64,000 nucleotides of DNA from Pseudeuparius sepicola (Eukaryota > Arthropoda > Insecta > Coleoptera > Anthribidae), in the NCBI GenBank assembly GCA_963920635.1, contig OY987299.1:69484692-69548691 (forward strand), read 5' to 3'. The notes under the pieces are model-generated. The model searched no databases. It was not told where the DNA came from and saw only the letters and a list, made by a program, of their open reading frames with translations. Numbering within the stretch: the stretch's first letter is position 1; every line of letters begins with the position of its first letter. Below, in pieces: positions 10,977 through 22,009 of the stretch. A program made the position numbers and the translations under genes.

Positions 10977-11826
10977 TGTGCCATGGAATCCCTTCAAAAC
11001 AGTTGAATGGTCAACAGGACCACTCAAAATGTTGGTGTGAAAAGATTTACTACAAAAATATACAGTTTTTTTTTTCTGAGCCATCTCAAAATTCTGAATT
11101 TTTATTAAACTTTATACTGGTCGGGAGTGCTCTGGAATCATTGAAAAAACTATTAATAAACACAAAAGTAATTTATTTCTTTACAAAATGCCAACTAACA
11201 AATAAAAATAATTTTAATTATTGTACATTTCTCAACAGTCACTAAGATGATAAATTTTCTGTGCGTTTCCTGTTGTGACACCAGCTACCTTAACTGATAT
11301 GAATTTACTGACTGGCAGGCTTCTGTAATTTTTAGATTTAGTTCATTTATAGTGTGTGGAGCGGTTTTGTTATACACGATTTTTTACCCTACAAAGTTCC
11401 AAAAATTCAGTAATTTGAGATGGCTCAGAAAAAAATACCCTGTATATTTTGTAGTAAATCTTTCCAATACACATTTGACTCGCCATCTGTCTTTAAATTT
11501 CCTATTTTGTTCAACTTTGAGAACCTACAGAATGGAACTCCCTGTATATTTTTTGTTCAAATTTGGTAAATGGGGGTTTTGGGATGTTCTGATTAACGCT
11601 GTGTGGTCAGATTTTAAATAAAAAAATCGCTAAATGGTTTTCGTGAAAATCGGGGGTATAAAAAAATCGCAGCCGGCCCTGGATTTTGCATTTTGAAAAT
11701 GGCAGGAAGATCAAAAGAAGCGGTTTTTGAAGGCCTTTCAAACAAAAAAAAGTTTAGGCGATTATCTCCAAAAATGAAGATTTTACGGATTTGTACAGTT
11801 TTAAAGTTGGACACCCTGTATATATA

Positions 11827-13069
11827 GAGTGTGTCTGGTTTTTCGTGTTAACACCCCTGAAAATCTAAGTAGGCTTTGGGAATTGAACGGTGCAATTTTT
11901 TTTATAAATATGTCCCTGAAAGGTCATCATTTGCGAGGTATTGGTTTGGCATTGCCGCGAAATCCTGGCCTACTGCGATTTTTTAAAGGGGTGCGTTTTT
12001 CGAAAAACCCTATTAGGCATATTTTTATTTAAAATCTGACACCACAGCGTTAATCAGGACACCCTAAAACCCCCACATACCAAATTTGAAGAAAAAACAT
12101 GTAGGGTGTTCTATTCTGCAGGGTGTCAAAGTTGAACAAAATAGGGATTTTAAAGGCATCTGGCGAGTCAAGTGTGCCATGGAATTACTTCGAAACAGTT
12201 GGATGATGAACAAGACCACTCACAATGTCGATGTGCAAAGATCCAATAAAAAATATACAAGGTGTTCTTCTCTGTAGCAACTCGAAATGCTGAATTTTTT
12301 AAACTTTATACAGGTCAAAAATCGAGTATATCAAAACCACCCCAGACATTACAAACAAACTAAGTCTAAAAAATACAGAATCCTGCCAGTCACTAAGTCC
12401 ATATAAGTTAAGGTGGCTGGTGTGCCGCAACAGGAAACGCACAGAAAATGTATCATCTTAGACAGTGACTTTATTGGTCCAACAATTTGAATTGTTTTTA
12501 TTTGTTGGTTGGATGATGTAAAGAAATAAATTGCTTTTGTATTTATTAATATTTATTCAATGATTCAGAGCACTCCTGACCAATATAAAGTTTAATAAAA
12601 ATTCAGCATTTTGAGCTGGTCCAGAGAAAAATACCCTGTATATTTTTGTATTGAATCTTTGCATATCAACATTGTGAGTGGTCCTGTTCATCATCCAACT
12701 GTTTCGAAGTAATTCCATGGCACACTTGACTCGCCAGATGCCTTTAAAATTCCTATTTTGCTCGACTTTGACACCCTGCAGAATGGAACACCCTACATAT
12801 TTTTTCTTCAAATTTGGTATGTGGGGGTTTTAGGGTGTCCTGATTAACGCTGTGGTGTCAGATTTTAAATAAAAATATGCCTAATAGGGTTTTTCGAAAA
12901 ACGCACCCCTTTAAAAAATCGCAGTAGGCCAGGATTTCGCGGCAATGCCAAACCAATACCTCGCAAATGATGACCTTTCAGGGACATATTTATAAAAAAA
13001 TTGCCCCGTTCAATTCCCCCAGCCTACTTAGATTTTCAGGGGTGTTAACACGAAAAACCAGACACACTG
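11827..13069. mobile_element. Foldback DNA element, family A relative, 1.24 kb, TA-flanked
   Basis: The outer ends are GAGTGTGTCTGGTTTTTCGTG and its mirror CACGAAAAACCAGACACACTG, flanked by TA. The arms match over roughly 480 bases (11827-12310 and 12600-13069), including a segment shared with element A (GTGGGGGTTTTAGGGTGTCC). The centre (12310-12600) holds the CAGTCACTAAG and GCAACAGGAAACGCACAG segments also present in the other family A copies. The mirrored open frames at 12086-12277 and 12557-12811 are the palindrome read twice, not genes. Confidence 0.78.
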
Positions 13070-13075
13070 TATATA

Positions 13076-13990
13076 CAGTGCCCGCCAAAAAGTCTGCACC
13101 ATATGGGAAAATTTTTTAGTAAATAACTTACGGAAAATTTGTTTGCAGCATCAGGTTTTGCTTGCTCTAGAACCAAAATTGACATAATCAAATGTTGTGA
13201 CATAGTCTCTTTTATATGTCAAATTTGACATTAATGAAAAAATGTCCGAAAAATTGGCTTAATTAACCAAATTTCGAAAAAAGTCATAAGAAAAATATGT
13301 TTCTTTTGCAATTTTATACACCTATTCAAAATTTCAAGAGCCTACTACGATTTTCATATTTTGCCCTTTGTTGAATATTATTGGACATAATATTTTAAAT
13401 TTTCTAGATATTTGTGATCAGATCAGCATGACAGAAATATTTGTTTGTTTTTGCAACCATTTACTATAGAAAGAAGTTTTTAAATCGAATTTATGTGTTT
13501 ATCTGTAAAAATGAGATCAGTTTTGCACCAAGCATGCTTCTCCAACAAGCCCTCATTTCAATTTTTTTTGCAAAAAAAAAGAAAAGAAGGATATTTACAC
13601 CGTAAACTAAGTATTGTGCAGTATGTATTCAGTCAATGAGTGTTTTAAATTACATAGGATCGACTTTTATGGATTAACAAGTACGGAAAGGGGCAACAAA
13701 GGGCAAAATATGAAAATCGTAGTAGGCTCTTGAAATTTTGCAAAAATGTATAAAATTGCGAAAGAAACATATTTTTCTTATGACTTTTAGAAATTCGGTT
13801 AAATAAGCCCATTTTTCGGACATTTTTTTCATTAATGTCAAATTTGACATATAAAAAAGACTACATCACAACATTTGATTATGTCAATTTTGGTTCTAGA
13901 GCAAGCAAAATCTGATGCCGCAAACAAATTTTCCGTAAGTTATTTACTAAAAATTTTTCCCATATGGTGCAGACTTTTTGGCGGGCGCTG
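13076..13990. mobile_element. Foldback DNA element, 915 bp, TA-flanked
   Basis: It starts CAGTGCCCGCCAAAAAGTCT and ends with the mirror AGACTTTTTGGCGGGCGCTG, with TA on both sides. The arms are about 290 bases (to near 13365 and from near 13695), around a 330-base centre with no coding capacity. It lies only a few bases from the previous foldback, separated by TATA-rich DNA, so AT-rich TA runs appear to be repeated targets here. Confidence 0.78.
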
Positions 13991-13992
13991 TA

Positions 13993-14590
13993 TTTATATA
14001 TATATATAATGAAATACACAATTAATAAAAAACGTGTTGAACAACAAAAAATTGAGTAAGAAATTAATCACAAACATTTCAACCAATACGGGTGTAGGGT
14101 TTGTTTTTACTATTGTTAATTATTATTTAGTACTGATTCTTTTAAAGTTTCGTAAATTCCTATCTTTCCAAAAGTATGTCTCACTCTAAACAGCAGTCCA
14201 GATATTCCTCCACTGTGTAAAATGCCTGGCGTGCCAGCCATTTTCTGGTTTCTCTTTTAAACTTTACATACGAGTTTAACAACTTTAGAGAATTGGGTAG
14301 AGCATTATACAGAACGACACAGTTGAACAGCGCCGATCTTCTGAAAGTTGTAGGTTGTAGTGCTATGTCGGGGTATGCACAAACTTTCCCGCCTCAATTT
14401 ATACACATGATGGACACCCATATCTTTAAATTTATTTAAGTTCTTATGTGTAAAAGAGACACGTTTGAAAATATAAATGCATATTGATGTTAAGATATTA
14501 TTTTCTCGAAAAATTTGTCTGCAACTTTCTCTGATACCAAGGTTAAGGATAAGTCTTAAAATTCGCTTTTGACATCTTATCTTGTGCAGG
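13993..14590 (-). pseudogene. C-terminal end of a Jockey-like RT and part of its 3' UTR
   Basis: Minus-strand translation is broken but readable: CINXGGKVCAYPDIALQPTT-like sequence, then RRSALFNCVVLYNALPNSLK and FKRETRKWLA. This is the conserved C-terminal block of Jockey/CR1-like ORF2 (a basic 'R-S-L-F ... YN-LP' segment). Stops follow within 60 codons. The 5' part is cut off at the GC-rich element on the right. The 3' tail is probably at 9398-9477. Confidence 0.5.
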
Positions 14591-14652
14591 GGGTGGCCGC
14601 CTTAAATCGGCCCGGCACGTAGGCCACAGTGGACCCGTTGTGCCCCCATGGC

Positions 14653-16017
14653 CAGCGTCACACGGCGGCCAGCATGCCGGCCCTCTTGATGAAGGCCCGT
14701 AGCTCACCCACCCTGACATCATACACTTCCTCTGCGCTCAGCTTGGCTGAGCCGAAGGACTCAAACCTGACCCTGTCAAGTGCAGGGCACTCTGACCAAG
14801 TGGTACGGGGTCTCCTCATCCTCCAGACACCATCTGCACTCAGGCTGTCCTCCCACTCTTATAAGGTGCAGGTGGCGAGCCAGGCAGCAGTGTCGGGTGA
14901 GGACCCTTACCACTCCCCTCAACTCCGACCTTGGCAGACGCAGCAGCTCCTTAGACAGGGCGGCCGACGGCCCACGAATCATGAGCCTAGTCTGCCTCAT
15001 CCCCGGAGCCCGGCGCCACTCCTCAACGAACCTGCCATGCAGCCATTCGTCCAGGGCTCCAATTGTGACCCATGGCGCAATCCCCAGTATTGGTTCTGGC
15101 TCCACTGGTCTTCCCATGGATCCCTCTCTAGCCAGTAGGTCCGCAGTCTCGTTCCCCGCTATGCCCACATGACCAGGCACCCACGACAGAACAACCCTGT
15201 TCCCTTCAGCCACCAGCCTGAGCAAACTCATTCTACAGTCCTCCACCAATGGGGACCAGGTACGGTTTGCTCTCAGCGCCTGTAAAGCCGCTTTACTGTC
15301 AGAGCAGAAGGTCAGCTTCCGGCCCTTAACTCTGAGCTTGAGCGATTCCTCTGCCCCCATCATGATAGCGAACACCTCCACCTGGAACACGGTGGTGTGC
15401 TCCCCGAGAGAGGTAGTCAACCTCCTGGCCCCCTTTCCCTTCCCCATCTTGGATCCGTCTGTGAACCAGACGAGCCCGCCATGGCCTTCGGCCTACTCTT
15501 CCCTGTCTGGAAAGACAAAGCAGAGTCGGCCGTGGAAGCCGATGGAAGGTGTCTGCACATCCCTTCTCGTTTCTAAGATTGGCACCACCTCCCTCAGTTC
15601 TGACCACAGCTGCCGGTGCCCGTGAACCGAGCCTCCGGCAACCCACAGGTTGAGACCCTCTAATCTGAGGGCCGCCTTGCCCGCCTCGTACTCCACCACC
15701 GCGCCCAGAGGGAGCAGCCCCACCAATGCTTCCAAAGCCTGGGTGGGCGCCGTCCTCTGGGCCCCAGTGATGCACAGGCAGGTAAGGCGCTGTATCTTGT
15801 CCAACACCACCCCTGGTCTGGTCCTGCGAGTGCCTGACCACCATGCGACGGCCCCATGTGAAATCATGGGAACAATCATCGCCCTGTAAATCCGGAACAT
15901 GATTCTAGGATTCAATCCCCACGAGGTGCCAACGGCTCTGCGACACGCCCAAAGCGCATTGCACGCCTTCTTGGTCCTCATGAGGATATGCTCCTCGAAG
16001 GTCAATCTGGAATCCAA
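14653..16017 (-). pseudogene. RT thumb, RNase H and C-terminal region of the GC-rich element
   Basis: From 16017 the frame gives SRLTFEEHILMRTKKACNAL and further thumb sequence to PDREE. It then meets a single TAG at 15493-15495 and continues in the same frame into RNase H. There the catalytic residues can be read: FTDGSKMG (Asp), VFQVEVFAIMMGAEE (Glu), LTFCSDSKAAL (Asp) and SWVPGHVGIAGNETADLLAR (His region and final Asp). A Cys-rich tail PECRWCLEDEETPYHLV follows. Near 14780 a slip leads to CPALDRVRFESFG and a natural-looking end at 14653. RNase H removes template RNA during cDNA synthesis. Opposite-strand frames here are GC-rich shadows. Confidence 0.88.
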
Positions 16018-16265
16018 CCAGACTCCTAGATATTTTACCTTCTTTCTATCCTCGAGGTGGACCCCGTGGTGAATATCACCAACTCAACCTTATTAGGTTG
16101 ACACTTCGTTCACATCGCACCAGCGCGTGAACCTCTCCAGGGCTCCGTTAAGGAGCTCCTCCAGAAGCCCCACGTCGGTAGGATCACTATGTCGTCCGTG
16201 TTCGCTTGTACGTAGACCCCCTGCTCCACATCCTGGATTCGAAGCAGCTCATCAACCACCATGCA
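16018..16265 (-). pseudogene. RT catalytic palm of the GC-rich element, mutated YADD
   Basis: It continues from the TGA with MVVDELLRIQDVEQGVYVQA and then NTDDIVIL where YADDI-type sequence is expected. The two aspartates remain, but Tyr-Ala has become Asn-Thr. A frame slip near 16190 leads to LLEELLNGALERFTRWCDVN, the next conserved block. Another slip near 16090 leads to the KVELVIFTT segment. Together with the upstream Asp-to-Lys change this enzyme is inactive. Confidence 0.75.
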
Positions 16266-17519
16266 TCAAAGGAGGGGGGACAACACCCCTCCCTGAGGAC
16301 AGCCTCTTGATGCATTGACGGTCACTTGTTCTCCGCACAGACCGGCCTCAACCGCCCTGGAAGTGAGCATGGATCGGGTCCACCTTGCCAAGGCTTCCCC
16401 GACCCCTACGCCCTCCATGGCCCTGCAGATCGAGTCCACTGCTGTGTTGTCGAAGGCCCCCTCTATCTTCAGAAAGACCCCCACCGAGAGTAATCCCCCC
16501 TCCAGTCCCTCATCGAGCCTTGCGGTGAGATGGTGCAGGGCCGAGTCCACGGACCTGCCCATCTGGTACGCATGCTGGGTGGGACACAGAGGGACATTGA
16601 GAGCAAGCTGCTCCCTTAAATATCTGTCTACCAGCCTCTCCAGTGTCTTCATCAAGAAGCTGGTGAGGCTGATGGGTCTGTAGGCCTTGGCATCAGTATA
16701 ATCACTGCGTCCCGGCTTGGGGATATAAATCACCCTGACCTGCATCCACCGCCAGGGAACATGCCCCCTGTCCACAGACGCTCGAAATACGCCTACCAAT
16801 GGTTCAGTGAGTGCCTCCCCGTCCCTCTGAAGAAGAGCCGGGAAGACCTCATCCACACCGGCTGCCTTATAAGGTGAGAAGGACCCGATGGCCCATCTGA
16901 CCCTTTCCTCGTTGACCACCCTGGCCGCCGTGCCGTAGTCCGTGGTTGGCGAGCCACTCACCGCGGCCTCCCCGTGACCCAATGTGGAACCCGGGAAGTG
17001 TGTGGTCAACAACTGCAGCAGGGTATCACGCGGGAATGAGGTAAACTCCCCCTCCCCAGTGCGAATGCTACCCAGCTTTGCCAGAGGATCTCTCGAGAGC
17101 ACCCTGCAGAGCCTAGAAGCTGCGGGTGTGCCATTGACGCCTTTGCAATAGGCCCGCCAGGCACTTCTCTGTGAGTTCCTGATCTCATGCTTGTAGAGTC
17201 TTTGGGAGGACCTATAGTCCTCCCAGTGGGCTCCGAGGCCGGAACGTTTGGCCCTATTCAGGCGCCTACGAACCTGCCTGCTGAGGCGTTCCAGGTTGGC
17301 ATTCCACCAAGGTGTCTTGCCCTCCTTTGTCCTCCTTTTCAGGGGACAGTTGGCCTCATAAGGTTGAACAATGATGGAGCCCAGTCGCTCAGCGGCGGCG
17401 TCGAGCTCCTCCACGGTTCTGTATTTACGTGGGAAACCCGCCACAAATAAGCCTATGTAACATTTTTGCATTTTTGCACCGCGGCCTTTTCGGTCCTCGA
17501 CTTGCAGCGGACTCGCCAT
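16266..17519 (-). pseudogene. RT N-terminal part of the GC-rich element, 417 codons open
   Basis: After a 5' junction with BEL sequence, the frame gives TPWWNANLERLSRQVRRRLN, the basic linker typical of I/LOA/R1 elements. RT blocks follow: YKAAGVDEVFPALLQ, RVIYIPKPGRSDY, KAYRPISLTSFLMKTLERLV, CPTQHAYQMGRSVDSALHHL and GCPQGGVLSPLL. The usual F-D at the first catalytic Asp region reads FLKIEGAFDNT, so the expected aspartate (VFLDIEGAFDN-type) has become Lys. The frame ends in TGA at 16266-16268, where a Trp would be expected. Sequence beyond (VVDELLRIQDV) continues in the same frame. Confidence 0.88.
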
Positions 17520-19500
17520 TATTGTCTAAGAATGGGTTTAACTTTAAAATTCTACTTTTCATATGCAAGGATTTGCCTTTCTTTAAATTTGCTATTTCCT
17601 GTGAGAAAGTCTCTTGTGGAGTCATTTTAATTAATGTAGTAAGAGCGATATCCAATTCGCGCAAAAGAAGTTGCCCAGAACTTTTGTATTTTGATTTAAA
17701 ATTAGCCTTAAGTCTTAAGATCCAAGCCATTACTCTTTGAATTTTTGAAAGCTTGGAATATGTCTGCCATGGAAAAAGGTTAATAGATTGCGAAACAAAG
17801 GCATGAGTCACCTTTTTTATATCCGGTAAGTTGTCTTCATAATTTTGTTTTGATATTTTTGATTTCGGCCAGCTTTCTTGGTTATGGGTGAGCCAAGTTG
17901 GCCCGTGCCACCATAAATCTAAATCTGCCAGCTCTGAAGGCTTTACCCCACGCGACAAGAAATCGGCTGGGTTCTCATTCCCTTTACAATGAAACCAATT
18001 GTCTGAACTAGTGTTTTCTTGGATTTCCGACACTCTGTTACTTACGAAAGTTTTTAGCTTATTTGGCGGTAGTTTTAACCATCCAAGGACTATCATCGAA
18101 TCTGTCTAGAAAATACGAGCATCAATGGTGGTTCTTAGCGACTGAGAAACCTTGTTGGCCAATCTGACAAGTATTAAAGCACCCGATAATTCTAATCGCG
18201 GTATGGTAATCATCTTTAAAGGTGCAACCTTTGATTTTGCACATAGGAGGGTCACCATAACGTGGTCGTGCTCATCTATAGACCTCAAATATAAACAAGC
18301 GCCATATGCCTTTTCGGACGCATCTGAAAACCCGTGAATCTCTATTCGTTTTGGCTTCAAAGGCATTGTATGACGATTTATGCGAAGATTGTTTAGTAAT
18401 TTAGTTAATTCGCTTCTGAAGTCGCACCAAAATGAATGGATATTCAGAGGTAATCCCTCGTCCCAAGCAACCTTTCGAGCCACAATTGCTGCAGCAAAAT
18501 TTAACTTAATAAACCTAACGGGTCAAAAATTTGTGACGTGCTGGATAAGATTGTTCGCTTATTTACCTTTTGATTTTCAGGTGGCTCACTTATATTCTAG
18601 AACAATTTGTCTGTGGTTGGACACTACGACAAACCTAAAGTCTTTGCGTTTTCATTAGCACCAAATTCAATTACTTTAGCTGGTGCGTCATTGTCAGAAA
18701 CATATTTAAGAACTTCGCGTTCATTTGAATAAAACTTTTCGAAGCACCCTTGTTTTAAAAAATCGGATATGTGTCGCGCAATTTTTGCCTTTTCCTCAAT
18801 GGTATTTGCGCCTGTTAAACAGTCGTCCACGTAAAAATCTTCCTCAATAATTTGTGATAATTGAGGGTGTTCGATTTTGTTTTCTTGGGCCAACTGGTAT
18901 AAACAACGTATAGCGAGATATGAAGCTGCAGTTGTGCCATAAGTAACCATGTTCAACTCAAAGATTTGCAGTTCTTCATCCGGATTGTCTTGCCACAAAA
19001 TGCGTTGTAAGCAGTGCTGTTCGGGTACAATTTGTACCTGCCGGTACATTTTTGCGATATCCCCAGATAATACATAAGCATGCTCTCTAAAACGTAACAA
19101 CAAAATTGAGAAAAGTTCACTTTTAATGGTTGGACCGGTCATTTGCAAATTATTCAGAGAATAACCGCTGCTGGATGGCGCCGAAGCGTCAAAGACTACA
19201 CGTAGTTTAGTAGTAATGATCTGTTCCCTAAGAACGCAGAGATATGGCATATTGTAGTATGGAACGTTCTCCGAATTTCTAGATTCTTTGGCGACTTTAG
19301 ACATATGTCGCAGTTGTACATATTCACTCATACACTCCATATAACGAGCCTTCATTTCTGGTTTTGACTGTAATTTACGCTCTAAAGCTAAAAACCTGCG
19401 CTCAGCTTGGCTGTATGAATCACCTAATTTCTGGGTAGAATTTTTTAATGGCAGTGCCATGATAAAGCCGGGATTCCGTTTTACGTTCTTTACGACTGAC
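17516..19500 (-). pseudogene. BEL/Pao retrotransposon pol: reverse transcriptase, RNase H and linker
   Basis: RT lies at 19460-18624 and its reading can be followed up to about 19500 (NPGFIMALPLKN). Landmarks are LRVVFDASAPSSSGYSLNN, YVLSGDIAKMYRQV and the catalytic EDFYVDDCLTGAN (YVDD). These are specific to BEL/Pao. Stops interrupt at 18624 and shortly after, and 18500 or so has a frame slip (FDPLGLL can be read). RNase H is at 18483-18106 with IHGFSDASEKAYGACLYLRS. A TAG at 18106 stands for the Trp before TDSMIVLGWLK. The frame then continues 18096-17516 with WFHCKGNENPADFLSRGV. It is cut at LNPFLDNN by the GC-rich element, and no integrase half is found on the other side. Confidence 0.88.
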
Positions 19501-20078
19501 TAAAGTACTAACTTTGAAAATGTATTTATTGTAGGTAACTTCTATTGCACGCGATAAACGAATGATGCAAATTAAAACCCAATAAATTGCTCCAACAAGT
19601 AGCTAGGTAAGCTAGAATTGGAAATTAAAAGGAATGAACTCACTTTCCTAGGGAGCCCTGCTTCCTTTGAACCTGGCTTCTATTTACAGCCACTCGCTGT
19701 TGTTATGTGCAAACCTCCACCTGGCCTCTCGCCCGCCGATGTCCCGCCTTTTCATCGACCTTTCGTCTGTGTCAACACTATCGCGGCGATCCAACGTACT
19801 CGCGCCTTGCGTCGGGATTTGCACGTTATTAACACGGCACATTCTTATATAAACTGATAAAACCACACTCTGCTACCAAAATGTTTTTGTTTTATTTGTT
19901 CTGTATGGGGGAATTTAAATTATACTCCCGTTGATTTACGAATGTGTGTGTTTTTATTATTTTTCTCTTGCTTCTGACAATAATTATTTCTAGAACCTCT
20001 GTCATTTTTCGACGTTTTTTATCTTGAAAATATATAGTGTGATGTGCGAATAAACTAAACAACATAAACCTGACTCTA
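19501..20078 (-). other. Possible BEL 5' LTR, primer site and leader, with gag deleted
   Basis: On the minus strand the right part contains AATAAAACAAAAAC followed by TTTTGGTAGCAGAGTGTGG near 19866-19885. This resembles an LTR end plus a primer-binding site (TGGTAGCAGAG...). A 60-codon basic frame (19866-19684) follows. RT sequence then starts directly at about 19500, so gag and protease would have been lost by internal deletion. This is an inference: no second LTR copy is in the window to confirm it. Confidence 0.35.
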
Positions 20079-20891
20079 CTAAACCACAAGAATTTCTAAC
20101 GCCCCGCATATAGCTTCATGTAGTATGGAGCTGTTGGCCTGCATGTGGAAATAATTACGCAGATTTAATATTTGTTGGTCCAATTGCTTGTTGAGATCTG
20201 CCAATCCTCTTCCTCCTAGTTGACGTGGCAGAGTTGTCCTTTCTGCGGCGCTACGAGGATGATGTTTATGAGCTTTTGTCAGTAGTGTCCCAACTTTTCG
20301 CTGTAGGTTGTTTATGTCTGTATTGGTCCAATTCACTATTCCGAATGAATAGCTGAGTACAGAGCATGCATACGTGTTTAGAGCCTTAAACGAATTCCTG
20401 CTGTTAAGATCAGTTCGCACTACTTGTCTTACTCTCTTGATGAATTCATTCGTTAAATCAGTCTTCATTGTTCGATGGTCTATCCTTTGAGCTTGTTTCA
20501 TCCCGACATACTTGTATGTATCTCCCATGCTAATTGCTTCGATCTCCTGGCTGTCCTGCATCTTGTGTGCGCCCTGTTTGAGTCTTCCCCCGACGATGTT
20601 AAGGGTGCGGCACTTGTGCAGCCCAAACTGCATTCCAATGTCCCTGGAGAAGTCCTCTACAATTTTAAGCATTTGCGTTAGTTGGTTCTTGGTTGCGGCC
20701 GTCAGTTTTAAATTATCCATGTATAACAGGTGATTCAACTTGATCACTTCTGCGTTGTTGCTTTTGATAGTGAAGCCGTATTTCGTAGAGTTCAACCGAT
20801 GTGATGCCATGCAGAACCACAGTGGGCTAAGTGAATCTCCTTGGAAAATCCATCGTATATTTATCAGGTGCAATAAACTGAATTTGAGCAA
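20079..20891 (-). pseudogene. Reverse transcriptase fragment of an R2-like non-LTR element, YMDN at the active site
   Basis: A 270-codon frame begins inside the RT with FQGDSLSPLWFCMASHRLN. It passes through LNHLLYMDNLKLTA, where YMDD is expected and Asp has become Asn, then IGMQFGLHKCRTLNIVGG and YKYVGMKQAQRIDH. It ends with a long helical tail (YSFGIVNWTNTDINNLQRKV, PRQLGGRGLADL) at a stop at 20079. That tail (conserved N-W in a thumb-like block, then G-G-R-G-L) is typical of proteins usually labelled R2-like. The clade is not certain. It is 5'-truncated, and the active-site change makes it inactive even though the frame is intact. Confidence 0.72.
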
Positions 20892-21128
20892 TATAATTCT
20901 GAAAAATCATCATAGTGTGTTCTCAGTACTTGTGGATGGTGCACGTATAATAGACTTCCGAGAATATCATCGGTAACCAAGGGAATTGGATGTCCCCTTG
21001 TGGGGCAGCCACGTTGTTGGTTTCTGTTTGTGAGTCGGGCATGGGCAGGTTGCATGGACGGTCCTGCCGGGGTGTGCGTACTGTCTGGCGGACTCGCCAA
21101 ACATGTCAAATACTAATAATTGTGAGAT
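20892..21128. other. Moderately GC-rich stretch, unassigned
   Basis: A minus-strand frame (21109-20864) gives a Pro/Arg-rich sequence with no recognised motif. It may be an upstream part of the R2-like element or unrelated. It ends where the plus-strand CR1/Jockey-like endonuclease begins. Confidence 0.3.
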
Positions 21129-21699
21129 ATGGAAGAGCTCAGCTTCTCGATCTCGTTCGTTTGTCTGAACCTTAGTGCATATATTATTATATTATATTTA
21201 GGTCTACGCTCTAAAACTATTAAGCTTCGTAATTCCGTGGACACATCCTATGTCTGTATCTGCCTAAGCGAAACATTTCTTGATCCAGATATTGCGAATA
21301 CAGAGCTCTTTGGCTCAAACTACACTGTCTTTAGGAAGGATAGAAGTTTTGAGAGTATGGGGAGAAGTCGTGGGGGTGGGGTGTTGGTCGCTATGCTCAG
21401 CAAGTATAGCTGCAGTCGAGTTCATGTCGATCATGCCATATTTAGCAACGTAAGCAAACTTATAGATATAGTTGCTGTAAAGGTGTTCTTTGGGTGCAGG
21501 CCAACTTTTGTCTTTGGGGTGTACATACCTCCTGATATTCCTCTTCATGAATATGAGCCTACAAGTATTTGGCATGTTAACAAATGAGTTTGTTGAAAAC
21601 GGAAATGTACTAGTTGCGGGAGATTTTAACATTCCCAGCTACAGTGCATACGTATTTCAGAATAATTTCAAACGTATTTCAGAATAATTTCATCAGTTA
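21129..21699 (+). pseudogene. Apurinic-type endonuclease, first half, of the split CR1/Jockey-like element
   Basis: It reads LGLRSKTIKLRNSVDTSYVC, then CLSETFLDPDI (the catalytic Glu segment, S/T-E-T-W/F type) and RSRGGGVLVAM. After a slip it gives VFGVYIPP and, from 21600, VAGDFNIPSYSA (the D-F-N motif). A 22-base tandem duplication (CGTATTTCAGAATAATTTCA plus two bases) sits at 21649-21692 just before the insertion point. The enzyme nicks target DNA to prime reverse transcription. Confidence 0.82.
21693..21699. repeat. Target-site duplication, left copy (TCAGTTA)
   Basis: The 7-base TCAGTTA here and at 25615-25621 flanks the minus-strand CR1/Jockey-like element exactly. The A/T-rich tail of that element starts at 21700. 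Confidence 0.8.
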
Positions 21700-22009
21700 T
21701 TTATTTATTTATTTAATATACATTACTCAACAGCAGAAGCCAATTACAGAGTAAGAATATTACTTATAATATGCAAAATAAGACTACAAGATGTGGGTAA
21801 TAAGAAAAAAATAGATAAACTTCAACTAAGATTAACCAACAACCAACAGTAAATAATGACGAGCTAAACAATCTCATACAGTTAAGACATCCCACCCACA
21901 AAGCAATTAAATACCAATCTTTTAAATACATTTAGACTGCAACAAAAAATGTCAGGCTTATCTGTGAGGTTGTCATATGTATTACACATTTGATAAATGG
22001 GCGAGAATT

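Larger units (their letters stand above)
9478..11818. mobile_element. Foldback (palindromic) DNA element, family A, TA-flanked; split by a Jockey-like insert
   Basis: The left end CAGGGTGTCCAACTTTAAAA and the right end, its reverse complement ending GGACACCCTG, are flanked by TA at 9476-9477 and 11819-11820. The arms match inward for several hundred bases (for example TTTGTTTGAAAGGCCTTCAA against TTGAAGGCCTTTCAAACAAA). No transposase is present, so this looks like a non-autonomous element of the Tc1/mariner type, which targets TA. About 1.24 kb of Jockey-like sequence interrupts the left arm. Related copies lie at 11827-13069 and 56600-57225. Confidence 0.75.
14590..17515 (-). mobile_element. 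GC-rich non-LTR retrotransposon with RNase H (I/LOA/R1 group), 5'-truncated
   Basis: A 2.9-kb block has visibly high GC in AT-rich surroundings. It contains, on the minus strand, RT, RNase H and a C-terminal CCHC-like region, then a short 3' untranslated part ending near 14590. The endonuclease is absent: the block begins in the linker upstream of RT, abutting BEL sequence at about 17515. The presence of RNase H after RT places it in the I/LOA/R1 superfamily. The base composition is so different that recent arrival or a GC-rich source lineage is possible. Confidence 0.8.

Noticed and set aside
14629..16683. Several long plus-strand frames (for example 14629-15138, 15338-15625, 16315-16683)
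   Set aside because: They are antisense shadows of the GC-rich RT-RNase H gene. Low stop frequency is due to high GC, and the minus strand has all catalytic motifs.
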